Shown: positions 1 to 6,118, counted from the stretch's first letter. The stretch: 7,674 nucleotides of DNA from Lachnospiraceae bacterium (GCA_021200345.1 JAJQGR010000163.1:1-7674), one strand, 5' to 3'. Program-made: numbers and translations. Notes: generated from the sequence alone by a model not told the origin.

Positions 1-2039
1 CCCTCGGGGATATGAATATGAAAATCATGCTTTTCAAAATAATCCTCCGGCACCGCGTAATCTCCCGCGATGCTGCGCACATAGCTGAACGCGATCTGTG
101 CGGATTCCTGCATGACCTCCCCCATCTGACCGGTCAGTCTCAGTTCCCCTTTTCCCGGCATGGTATTGACCTGAATCTCCAGAGTGACGCCTCCCACACT
201 GGTCCAGGCAAGTCCTCTGACAATCCCGATCTCCGGTTTTTTATTGGCGTGCTCCTGATCATATTTTTCCTTGCCCAGATATCCCTGTAAATCCGGAGCG
301 TCAATGCACAGACTGCCCGGAACCGCCTCATTGCTGACAAACTTCCTGGCGGCTTTCCGATACAGATCCGCCAGACAGCGCTCCAGGTTCCTGACGCCTG
401 CCTCCCTGGTATAACCGGAAATCAGCCTGCGGATGGCCTCATCGGTGATCTCCACTCCGCCGTCCTCCATCCCATGGTCCAGCGCCTGCTTGGGCACCAG
501 GTGTTCTCTGGCAATATGAAATTTCTCATTGGCCGTATAACCGCTGATCTGAATCACATCCATTCTGTCAAGCAAAGGACTGGGTACATTGGATGTATCA
601 TTGGCGGTGGCGATAAACAGCACCTCGCTTAAATCAATGGGCAGCTCCAGATAGTGATCCCGAAACTGTCGGTTCTGTTCACTGTCCAGCACCTCCAGCA
701 ATGCGGAATAAGCGTCTCCCCGGTAATCCTGGCTGACCTTATCGATTTCATCTAAAAGCAGCACGGGATTCTTGACCCCTGCCTGACGAATGCCCGCGGC
801 GATCCGGCCGGGCATGGCGCCGATGTAGGTCTTTCTGTGCCCTCTGATCTCCGCCTCGTCGTGGATACCGCCCAGGCTGATGCGCACATATTCTTTCTGC
901 AGAGCCTCCGCCACGGAGCGGGCAATGGAGGTTTTCCCCGTACCGGGAGGGCCCACCAGGCAAAGAATGGAGCTGTGGCTTTCCGGATGATAGGCCCGCA
1001 CTGCCAGAAATTCCAGAATACGCTCCTTGACTTTCTCAAGGCCATAATGATCCCTCTCCAGAATTTCCTCCGCACGATGAATATCCAGACAATCCTCGCT
1101 CATTTTATCCCAGGGCATGTCCAGAAGCATTTCAATATAATTGCGTTCCACGCTGGCCTCGGCACTGTTGCCGGCCACACTGCGCAAACGTTTGATTTCC
1201 TTGAGAATCTTTTCCCTGATTTCATCGGAAGCCTGCAGTTGTTCCACTTTGGCCTCAAACTGGTCCGCGTCCGAGCTCATCGGATCCTCTCCCAGTTCTT
1301 CCCTGATGACGCGCATCTGCTCCCGTAGCATATATTCTTTCTGCTGCTTATCCACTCTCTCTTTTACTTTGGCGTTCAGTTCCGCTCTGGCCTTGCCGAT
1401 GTAAGTCTCATCCGCCAGAATCTGGCAGACCGCCTCAAAGCGCTCCCGTAGGTCAACGCAGTTCAGAACCTGCTGCTTTTTGGGCATGGGAAGGGGCAGC
1501 GTGGCCGCCGCAAAATCCAGGCATCTCCCCAGGCTTTGATTCTTTTCCAGAAACTCCACCAGACCGCCGCCCGCTTTGGGGAAGCACTGCAGATATTCCG
1601 CCAGCTCTATCTCCAGCTGACGCCGCATGGTTTCCTTCTCCAGCCGGTCCAGCACATCCTCATCATCCGCTGCAACCGGGCTCACAAAAGCGCTCAAATA
1701 CCCATTTTTCTCCTGCATGCCGCAGAGTCTGCCCCGGCCAAGTCCCGCGACCACAACCCGCAGGGTCTTGTTGGAAAGTCTGGAAATCTGACGAATCCGC
1801 ACAAGGGTGCCAATGGGTTCCACATCACCCTCTCCCGGATCTTCGGTGCTGACATATTTCTGACAGGTCACAAACAGCTGCTGTTTCAACGCCATGGCCT
1901 GCTCCACAGCGCGGACAGATTTTTCCCGGACCACATCAAAATGCAGACTTACCTCCGGAAAGATCACTATTCCCCGCAGAGCCACCATGGGAAGCAGCAT
2001 TTCCGGCTGTTTTTCCCCGACTGCCTCTGTTATTTCCAT
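1..2039 (-). CDS. lon: ATP-dependent protease Lon (LonA type), C-terminus cut off by window edge
   Basis: Lon is a cytoplasmic AAA+ serine protease that degrades misfolded and regulatory proteins. I translated the minus strand by hand; the frame is open from the ATG at 2039 to base 1, giving 679 residues of a family usually about 770-800 long. The N-terminal substrate-binding domain starts near LLPMVALRG (15-23). A charged helical region follows (about 215-285). The AAA+ module has Walker A GPPGTGKT (363-370), GHRKTYIGAMPGR (400-412), Walker B VLLLDE (426-431), sensor 1 Asn480, Arg finger Arg492 and sensor 2 Arg550 in GVRNLER. The protease domain begins near GIVRGLAWTSVGG and the sequence stops at HIHIPE, normally some ten residues before the catalytic Ser; the Ser/Lys dyad is therefore not visible. 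Residue 393 is His in GGIHDEAEIRGH, where relatives I recall have Arg. The ATG has no good Shine-Dalgarno and follows a tiny ORF by one base. It is the last visible gene of the tig-clpP-clpX-lon cluster. Confidence 0.95.
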   Translation of the reverse strand, partial: MEITEAVGEKQPEMLLPMVALRGIVIFPEVSLHFDVVREKSVRAVEQAMALKQQLFVTCQKYVSTEDPGEGDVEPIGTLVRIRQISRLSNKTLRVVVAGLGRGRLCGMQEKNGYLSAFVSPVAADDEDVLDRLEKETMRRQLEIELAEYLQCFPKAGGGLVEFLEKNQSLGRCLDFAAATLPLPMPKKQQVLNCVDLRERFEAVCQILADETYIGKARAELNAKVKERVDKQQKEYMLREQMRVIREELGEDPMSSDADQFEAKVEQLQASDEIREKILKEIKRLRSVAGNSAEASVERNYIEMLLDMPWDKMSEDCLDIHRAEEILERDHYGLEKVKERILEFLAVRAYHPESHSSILCLVGPPGTGKTSIARSVAEALQKEYVRISLGGIHDEAEIRGHRKTYIGAMPGRIAAGIRQAGVKNPVLLLDEIDKVSQDYRGDAYSALLEVLDSEQNRQFRDHYLELPIDLSEVLFIATANDTSNVPSPLLDRMDVIQISGYTANEKFHIAREHLVPKQALDHGMEDGGVEITDEAIRRLISGYTREAGVRNLERCLADLYRKAARKFVSNEAVPGSLCIDAPDLQGYLGKEKYDQEHANKKPEIGIVRGLAWTSVGGVTLEIQVNTMPGKGELRLTGQMGEVMQESAQIAFSYVRSIAGDYAVPEDYFEKHDFHIHIPE

Positions 2040-2040
2040 T

Positions 2041-2076
2041 TTATCTGTCGTATCTCTTTTTTTCTTCGTTTTCCAT
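2041..2076 (-). CDS. 11-codon leader ORF immediately upstream of lon
   Basis: A short ORF encodes MENEEKKRYDR and ends in TAA one base before the lon ATG (TAA-A-ATG). Its ATG is preceded by AGG five bases upstream (ACAGGAAAAAATG), a better ribosome binding site than anything in front of lon itself. It contains a run of seven A on the coding strand (T7 at 2057-2063). By inference it may be translated so that ribosomes terminate and restart at lon (translational coupling). Alternatively it may be the true Lon N-terminus separated by a one-base length change in the A run: with six A the frame joins lon without a stop. No function for the peptide itself is suggested. Confidence 0.4.
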   Translation of the reverse strand: MENEEKKRYDR

Positions 2077-2098
2077 TTTTTCCTGTAATAAATAGAAC

Positions 2099-2120
2099 AG
2101 GCGCCACATCTGCAGCGCCT
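2099..2120 (-). other. Inverted repeat in the clpX-lon gap
   Basis: On the minus strand AGGCGC and GCGCCT form a perfect 6-bp GC-rich stem around a 10-base loop, starting 8 bases after the clpX stop codon. The bases after it (TGTTCTATTTATTA) are AT-rich but have no continuous U run. It is therefore at most a weak attenuator or an RNA-stabilising hairpin that would reduce, not end, transcription into lon. Confidence 0.4.
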
Positions 2121-2128
2121 TTCCACTT

Positions 2129-3373
2129 TCATCGGCGATGTATGATTCTCGGTTCTTCTTTCCTCTCCACCGCTGCTTTTGTAATAATGCATTTCTCTAT
2201 TGTCGGATCAGAGGGCACCTGATACATGGTGTCCATCAGGATATTCTCCACAATGGTACGCAGTCCCCTGGCGCCTGTCTTTTTCTCCACTGCCTGATCT
2301 GCAATGGCCTCAATGGCATCCGGTTCGAATTCCAGTACTACGTCATCGTATTTCATCAGCTTCTGATACTGCTTGACCAGCGCGTTTCTGGGCTCCTGCA
2401 AAATCCGCACCAGGGCATCCCGGTCCAGCCCTTCCAGATTGACCATCACCGGCACCCTGCCGATAAACTCCGGAATCAGGCCGAACTTGATCAGATCCTG
2501 GGTGGTCACTTCCGCGAACAGCTCTCCGGCTTCCCGGTTAATCTTGTGGGTCACATCCTGATTAAAGCCGATGGCCGAGCGGTCCAGGCGGGAAGCAATG
2601 ATCTGCTCCAGTCCGGAGAAAGCCCCGCCGCAGATAAACAGGATATTGGTGGTGTTGATAGGAATCAGCTCCTGCTGAGGATGCTTGCGTCCTCCCTGAG
2701 GAGGCACGCTTGCCTCCGTGCCCTCGATCAGTTTTAATAAAGCCTGCTGCACACCCTCACCAGACACATCTCTGGTGATGGATACATTCTCGCCTTTCTT
2801 GGTAATCTTGTCAATCTCATCAATGTAGACAATCCCGTGCTCCGCCTTGGAAACATCATAATCGGCCGCCTGAATCAGCTTCAGCAGAATATTTTCCACG
2901 TCCTCTCCCACATAACCGGCTTCCGTCAGCGTGGTGGCATCGGCAATGGCAAAAGGCACATTGATGATTTTGGCCAGGGTCTGAGCGATATAAGTCTTGC
3001 CGCAGCCGGTAGGGCCAAGGAGAAGGATGTTGCTTTTCTGTATCTCCACATCATCCACATACCGCTGTGCCAGGACCCTCTTATAGTGATTGTACACCGC
3101 CACGGAGAGTACCTTTTTGGCCTGTTCCTGTCCGATCACATAATCATCCAGAAAGCGCTTGATCTCCTGCGGCTTGAGCAGATTGATCTCCAGCTCATTA
3201 TCGCCGCTGCTCTCATCATCGTCATACAGCTCATCATCCAATATCTCCGAGCAAAGATTGACGCACTCGTCACAAATATAAATTCCATCAGGACCCGCGA
3301 TGATCTTTCGCACAGCATCCTGAGATTTCCCGCAAAAAGAACATCTGATCCGGTTAGAATTCTTTCCTGCCAT
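2129..3373 (-). CDS. clpX: ClpX, ATP-dependent unfoldase subunit of ClpXP
   Basis: ClpX is the hexameric AAA+ unfoldase that recognises substrates and threads them into ClpP in the cytoplasm. The 414-residue protein is complete and of normal length. The N-terminal zinc-binding domain has Cys11, Cys14, Cys34 and Cys37. A strongly acidic linker (about 46-62, DDELYDDDESSGD) leads to the AAA+ core. The core has Walker A GPTGCGKT (120-127; Cys124 where Ser is common), pore-1 loop GYVG (153-156), Walker B IVYIDE (181-186), the RKH pore loop (229-231), the ClpP-docking IGF loop (268-270), Arg finger Arg306 and sensor 2 Arg369 in GARGLR. The start is supported by GAGG five bases upstream of the ATG. 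It lies 44 bases downstream of clpP, so the two partners are almost certainly co-transcribed. A hairpin sits in that gap and another follows the stop codon. Confidence 0.98.
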   Translation of the reverse strand: MAGKNSNRIRCSFCGKSQDAVRKIIAGPDGIYICDECVNLCSEILDDELYDDDESSGDNELEINLLKPQEIKRFLDDYVIGQEQAKKVLSVAVYNHYKRVLAQRYVDDVEIQKSNILLLGPTGCGKTYIAQTLAKIINVPFAIADATTLTEAGYVGEDVENILLKLIQAADYDVSKAEHGIVYIDEIDKITKKGENVSITRDVSGEGVQQALLKLIEGTEASVPPQGGRKHPQQELIPINTTNILFICGGAFSGLEQIIASRLDRSAIGFNQDVTHKINREAGELFAEVTTQDLIKFGLIPEFIGRVPVMVNLEGLDRDALVRILQEPRNALVKQYQKLMKYDDVVLEFEPDAIEAIADQAVEKKTGARGLRTIVENILMDTMYQVPSDPTIEKCIITKAAVERKEEPRIIHRR

Positions 3374-3391
3374 GTTTTCCTCTCAAAATGG

Positions 3392-3415
3392 ATATGTCCG
3401 CTGCCGCGGACACAT
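3392..3415 (-). other. Strong hairpin between clpP and clpX
   Basis: In minus-strand RNA, ATGTGTCCGC pairs with GCGGACATAT as a 10-bp stem with one G-U pair around a GGCA tetraloop. It lies between the clpP stop and the clpX ribosome binding site. On the plus strand the same position would be an A-C mismatch, which fits a role in the minus-strand operon mRNA. The downstream bases (CCATTTTGAGG) lack a proper U run, so full termination is unlikely. By inference it is an RNA processing or stability element, or a partial terminator, setting the clpP:clpX ratio. Confidence 0.55.
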
Positions 3416-3417
3416 CT

Positions 3418-4005
3418 TTATTTTTCTTTTCTTGTCACCACACTGTCAATCAGGCCATATTCCATGGCGTCCTGGGCAGTCAGCCAGTTATCGCGCTCGG
3501 TATCTCTGGCCACCTCCTCATAGCTTTTGCCGCAGTTCTCAGCCAGGATCCGGTTCATTCTCTCCTTGATAAAGAGGATGTGTTTCGCGGTGATCTCAAT
3601 CTCTGTAGCCTGTCCCTGGGCGCCGCCGGAGGGCTGATGAATCATAATCTCCGAATTAGGCAGCGCCATTCGCTTGCCTTTCGTGCCGCCTGCCAGCAAA
3701 AAAGCTCCCATGCTGGCCGCCATGCCCACGCAAATGGTAGATACATCGCATTTGATGTACTGCATGGTATCATAGATTGCCATGCCCGCGCTGATGCTGC
3801 CGCCGGGACTGTTGATGTACAGATGAATATCCTTGTCCGGATCCTCCGCTTCCAGGAAAAGCAGCTGCGCCCCCACCAGCGACGCGCTGGTATCGTTGAC
3901 TTCCTCTCCCAGAAAGATAATCCTGTCCTTCAATAATCTGGAATAAATATCGTAAGATCTTTCTCCTCTGCTTGTCTGTTCAATGACATAAGGTACTAAA
4001 CTCAT
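3418..4005 (-). CDS. clpP: ClpP, ATP-dependent Clp protease proteolytic subunit
   Basis: ClpP is the serine peptidase that forms the barrel of ClpXP and related complexes and cuts unfolded chains in the cytoplasm. The start chosen here gives 195 residues beginning MSLVPYVIEQ, which aligns with the usual ClpP N-terminus and follows AAAGGAG with six-base spacing. A longer in-frame ATG at 4038 would add 11 residues but has no ribosome binding site. The catalytic triad is Ser98 (in GMAASMGAF), His123 (in MIHQPSGGAQGQ) and Asp172 (in RDTERDNW). The N-terminal axial loop region RGERSYDIYSRLLKDRI and the oxyanion-region NSPGGS (65-70) are also present. Because mature ClpP begins near this point, little or no propeptide would be removed. 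It lies between tig (92-base gap) and clpX (44-base gap) on the same strand. No separate promoter is obvious, so read-through from tig is likely. Confidence 0.97.
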   Translation of the reverse strand: MSLVPYVIEQTSRGERSYDIYSRLLKDRIIFLGEEVNDTSASLVGAQLLFLEAEDPDKDIHLYINSPGGSISAGMAIYDTMQYIKCDVSTICVGMAASMGAFLLAGGTKGKRMALPNSEIMIHQPSGGAQGQATEIEITAKHILFIKERMNRILAENCGKSYEEVARDTERDNWLTAQDAMEYGLIDSVVTRKEK

Positions 4006-4018
4006 CGCGATCTCCTTT
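4006..4018 (-). promoter_or_regulatory. Ribosome binding site that fixes the ClpP start
   Basis: On the minus strand AAAGGAGA lies at 4018-4011, with GGAG six bases from the ATG at 4005. The alternative ATG at 4038 is preceded by CAGCTGTTCAG, with no Shine-Dalgarno. This decides the ClpP start in favour of the 195-residue protein. Confidence 0.85.
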
Positions 4019-4027
4019 CTGATCCTT

Positions 4028-4043
4028 TCAGAATCCATTCTGA
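4028..4043 (-). repeat. Near-perfect palindrome just upstream of the clpP ribosome binding site
   Basis: TCAGAAT and ATTCTGA are 7-bp perfect inverted arms separated by two bases, ending about 10 bases upstream of the clpP Shine-Dalgarno. It could be a small operator or, as RNA, a short hairpin next to the translation start. It does not match CtsR or HrcA (CIRCE) sites. Chance is possible at this length. Confidence 0.35.
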
Positions 4044-4055
4044 ACAGCTGACTGT

Positions 4056-4074
4056 GAAGCTCTACAGAGGCTTC
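4056..4074 (-). other. Small bulged hairpin in the tig-clpP gap
   Basis: In minus-strand RNA GAAG-CTC and GAG-CTTC can pair (seven pairs with one bulged C) around a TGTA loop, 24 bases after the tig stop codon. No U run follows, so it is not a convincing terminator; transcription probably continues into clpP. Confidence 0.25.
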
Positions 4075-4097
4075 GCAAATGTCTGTTTCAAATTTTG

Positions 4098-5441
4098 TTA
4101 CTCCTGCGCTTCAGAGGCGGGTGCTTCCTCCGTCTCCTCAGCAGCCTTTGGTTCCACTTCAATTGCGTTCTCTACAAGGAACTGTACCGCCTTATTGATA
4201 GCCAGGTCATCTTTCACCTGCTTCTTGCCGGCTTCTCCCAGAGCGGTCTCAATGGCCTCAATCTCCATGCCGTATTCCTTGCTCATGCGCTCCAGCTCTT
4301 CCTGATACTCTTCCTCAGAAGCCTCAATCTGCTCTGCGGCAGCCACCGCCTCCAGCACAAGGCTCTGACGGATGCGCTGCTCAGCCTGGGGCTTCACCTG
4401 ATCCATCATTGTAGCCATGGTACTGTTGGTAAACTGCAAATACTGCTCAAAGGACAATCCCTGAGACTGAATTCTCTGGGAAAAGTCCTCAATCATCTGC
4501 CTCTGCTGATACTCAATCATGGGTGCCGGAATCTCCATCTGGGCGTTGGCTGTCACGGCATCCACCACCGCGTTTTCCTTCGCCCGTTTCACCTCATCTT
4601 CCTTCTTTTCCAGAAGCTGCTTTTTCACATCCGCTCTGTATTCCTCCATGGTATCGAACTCGGAAACCTCGGAAGCGAACTCATCGTCCAGCTCTGGAAG
4701 CTCTTTCACCTTGATCTCCTTGACGGTGCACTTAAATACCGCCGCCGCTCCGGCCAGATCCTCCGCCTGATAATCCTCCGGGAAGGTCACATTCACTTCC
4801 AGCTCTTTGCCGATCTCAGCGCCGATGAGCTGCTCCTCAAAGCCCGGGATAAAGGAACCGGAGCCAATGGTCAGGGGATAATCCTCTCCCTTGCCGCCCT
4901 CAAAGGCAACGCCGTCCTTAAAGCCCTCAAAATCCAGCGTCACCACATCCCCGTCCTGCACCGGTCTGTCATCCACATCGATCTCGCGGGAATTGGTCTC
5001 TCTCTCTTTCTCAATCTCGGCATCCACCTGGGCCTCGCTGACCTCAGCCTCCACCTTATCAATCTCCACGCCCTTATACTGGCCCAGAGTTACCTCCGGC
5101 TTTACAGCTACCTCGGCGGTGAAAATGAAATTCTCACCCTCGCCGATCTGGATCACATCCACCTCCGGGCGGGAAACAATCTCCTTGCCTTCATACTCTT
5201 CCAGGGCTTTCTCATAAGCCTCCGGGATTACCTCGTTGGCAGCATCCTCATAGAAAACACCCTTGCCGTACATGCTCTCGATCATCTTGCGGGGAGCCTT
5301 TCCCTTACGGAAGCCGGGAATATTGTATCTGGACTTTGTCTTCTGATAAGCGTCATTCAAAGCCTTATCAAACACAGCCGCCTCCACCTCTATGGTCAGT
5401 TTAATCATGTTCTTCTCTAAGTTTTCTACCTTTAAACTCAT
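4098..5441 (-). CDS. tig: Trigger factor, ribosome-associated chaperone and peptidyl-prolyl isomerase
   Basis: Trigger factor binds the ribosome exit tunnel and shields nascent chains in the cytoplasm. The 447-residue protein is complete. The N-terminal ribosome-binding domain (about 1-145) carries the signature GFRKGKAPRK with Phe44-Arg45-Lys46, the L23-docking tip. The FKBP-type isomerase domain spans about 155-245 (from DRPVQDGDVVTLDFEG through GSGSFIPGFEEQLIG to FKCTVKEIK). The rest is the helical chaperone domain, ending in an acidic Ala/Glu-rich tail (EETEEAPASEAQE) common in Firmicute trigger factors. The start at 5441 is supported by GGGAGG five bases upstream. It is the first gene of the cluster, with an extended -10 promoter about 105 bases upstream of the ATG. 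Placement before clpP links folding of new chains to their degradation, a conserved arrangement in bacteria. Confidence 0.98.
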   Translation of the reverse strand: MSLKVENLEKNMIKLTIEVEAAVFDKALNDAYQKTKSRYNIPGFRKGKAPRKMIESMYGKGVFYEDAANEVIPEAYEKALEEYEGKEIVSRPEVDVIQIGEGENFIFTAEVAVKPEVTLGQYKGVEIDKVEAEVSEAQVDAEIEKERETNSREIDVDDRPVQDGDVVTLDFEGFKDGVAFEGGKGEDYPLTIGSGSFIPGFEEQLIGAEIGKELEVNVTFPEDYQAEDLAGAAAVFKCTVKEIKVKELPELDDEFASEVSEFDTMEEYRADVKKQLLEKKEDEVKRAKENAVVDAVTANAQMEIPAPMIEYQQRQMIEDFSQRIQSQGLSFEQYLQFTNSTMATMMDQVKPQAEQRIRQSLVLEAVAAAEQIEASEEEYQEELERMSKEYGMEIEAIETALGEAGKKQVKDDLAINKAVQFLVENAIEVEPKAAEETEEAPASEAQE

Positions 5442-5545
5442 AATTTCCTCCCAAGTTTGCTTTTGCGCGGCTGTCAGCTTTCCCCTCCCGGGCTGTCCGA
5501 AGCAACAGGACGGTTTCTAACCCTCCTGACCGCACTCATTTCATG

Positions 5546-5574
5546 ATTGTAGCACAGTTTTTTAGTGAATACCA
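5546..5574 (-). promoter_or_regulatory. Probable sigma-A extended -10 promoter for the tig-clpP-clpX-lon cluster
   Basis: On the minus strand TGCTACAAT gives a 5-of-6 -10 hexamer (TACAAT, 5551-5546) with the extended TG one base upstream. The -35 region is weak: TGGTAT at 5574-5569 with 17-base spacing. An A-rich tract further upstream could act as an UP element. The predicted start near 5539 gives a leader of about 98 bases. It is inferred to drive the whole cluster because no comparable promoter is seen in the gaps between the genes. Confidence 0.6.
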
Positions 5575-5667
5575 GCTTTTTCTTAAATTATTGAACGCAA
5601 AGTTTCTTAAAGTTTTGTGAAGCGAAGCAAAAAAAGCGATGACTGTTTCCCGTAACAAAAGTTTCCA

Positions 5668-5696
5668 GCATAATTCTTTCGGGCTTTCACATACTA
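5668..5696 (+). promoter_or_regulatory. Sigma-G-like forespore promoter of the SASP gene
   Basis: GCATA at 5668-5672 and CATACTA at 5690-5696, separated by 17 bases, match the known Bacillus sigma-G pattern (G-[A/C/T]-ATR, about 18 bases, CAT-rich -10). The neighbouring gene is a spore protein of the class made in the forespore under sigma-G, so the match is functionally consistent. The predicted start near 5704 leaves a leader of about 137 bases that contains two hairpins. Confidence 0.65.
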
Positions 5697-5744
5697 TTGC
5701 CAGGATAAGAAACACAGAACCGACTTCTTCAGATGTGTCGCTGT

Positions 5745-5766
5745 CCCGGAAATTTCATTTTCCGGG
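5745..5766 (+). other. Hairpin 1 in the SASP leader
   Basis: CCCGGAAA and TTTCCGGG form a perfect 8-bp stem around TTTCAT. On the plus strand it is followed by CAAAAAAC, so it is not a plus-strand terminator. It probably folds in the leader of the spore gene mRNA, where it may contribute to mRNA stability. Confidence 0.6.
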
Positions 5767-5776
5767 CAAAAAACAG

Positions 5777-5806
5777 GAAGGATAGGGACTGCACGCCTTA
5801 TCCTTC
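5777..5806. terminator. Hairpin 2: SASP leader stem, and terminator-like on the minus strand
   Basis: In plus-strand RNA GAAGGATAGGG pairs with CCTTATCCTTC as an 11-bp stem with one G-U pair and an 8-base loop, about 22 bases before the SASP Shine-Dalgarno. Read on the minus strand the stem keeps eight perfect pairs, then one mismatch and two more. It is followed by CTG and six T, the layout of an intrinsic terminator. It may therefore serve the spore mRNA as a leader structure and also stop leftward transcription before it reaches the tig promoter. Both roles are inferred. Confidence 0.5.
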
Positions 5807-5840
5807 ACAATAGATATCATAAGACACGGAGGTGAAAACT

Positions 5841-6050
5841 ATGGCAAGTTCAAGCAAGACCAACCAGATGGAAGTGCCCGAAGCGAAAGCCGCAATGGAC
5901 AAGTTCAAGACTGAGGTCGCAGGCGAGCTGGGTGTCAACCTGAAAGAGGGTTACAACGGCGATCTGACTTCCAAAGAGGCCGGTTCCATCGGCGGCGAGA
6001 TGGTTCGCCGTATGATCAAGGCACAGGAAGAGACCATGAGCAACCAGTAA
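5841..6050 (+). CDS. Alpha/beta-type small acid-soluble spore protein (SASP)
   Basis: Alpha/beta SASPs are made in the developing spore, coat its DNA and protect it from UV and chemical damage; after germination the GPR protease degrades them for amino acids. The protein has 69 residues, normal for the family. Residues 20-32 (DKFKTEVAGELGV) contain the GPR cleavage-site pattern, with TE-VAGE at 24-29. Residues 45-59 (KEAGSIGGEMVRRMI) match the second conserved SASP block, with Ile50 where Val is usual. The ATG at 5841 is preceded by GGAGGTGA; an in-frame GTG at 5832 overlaps that ribosome binding site and is rejected as the start. A sigma-G-like promoter lies upstream and a strong terminator hairpin follows about 40 bases after the stop. 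Organisms carry several paralogues, so no specific letter is assigned. Confidence 0.93.
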   Translation: MASSSKTNQMEVPEAKAAMDKFKTEVAGELGVNLKEGYNGDLTSKEAGSIGGEMVRRMIKAQEETMSNQ

Positions 6051-6091
6051 GCCATTCGGCAGGAAGAACAAAACGTAGATAAAAGCACAAA

Positions 6092-6118
6092 GCGGGAGGG
6101 CGAAGTTTGCCCTCCCGC
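6092..6118. terminator. Bidirectional intrinsic terminator between SASP and the ChbG-like gene
   Basis: GCGGGAGGGC and GCCCTCCCGC form a perfect 10-bp GC-rich stem around a 7-base loop. On the plus strand it is followed by GAATTTTGT, closing the SASP transcript. On the minus strand it is followed by TTTGTGCTTTTA, closing the convergent MFS-deacetylase transcript 27 bases after its stop codon. U runs are modest on both sides, but the stem is strong and the position between convergent genes is right. Confidence 0.8.

Larger units (their letters stand above)
5442..5840. other. Divergent intergenic region between tig and the spore protein gene
   Basis: This stretch of about 400 bases has no ORF I can support on either strand. 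It holds the tig 5' leader (about 98 bases), the tig promoter near 5546-5574, an AT-rich segment with short direct repeats (5579-5615), a sigma-G-like promoter (5668-5696) and a spore-gene leader with two strong hairpins (5745-5766 and 5777-5806). No CtsR direct repeat or CIRCE inverted repeat was found by eye. Confidence 0.8.

Noticed and set aside
837..1328. Plus-strand open frame of 163 codons opposite lon, and similar ones opposite clpX, clpP and tig (up to 441 codons at 4095-5420)
   Set aside because: These lie wholly opposite genes with unmistakable family motifs, and their translations are Leu/His-rich without recognisable domains, as expected for antisense shadows of real coding DNA.
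2056..2064. Programmed -1 frameshift at A-AAA-AAG to enter lon
   Set aside because: The heptamer is correctly phased but a -1 shift leads to a different frame that stops after nine codons; it does not join lon.
4085..4097. TTGAAA-like -35 just downstream of tig as a clpP promoter
   Set aside because: With 16-18 base spacing no acceptable -10 is found (best is TCTGTA), so a separate clpP promoter is not supported.
5469..5497. Direct repeat GGCTGTC in the tig leader (5469-5475 and 5491-5497)
   Set aside because: Two 7-base copies 22 bases apart could arise by chance, and they do not form a stable structure or match a known operator.
5818..5824. CATAAGA as a sigma-G -10 close to the SASP gene
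   Set aside because: The transcript would begin within the Shine-Dalgarno sequence and no matching -35 lies at the right distance; the upstream site at 5668-5696 is better.
5832..5840. GTG start three codons upstream of the SASP ATG
   Set aside because: It lies inside the GGAGGTGA ribosome binding site, so it cannot be the normal start.
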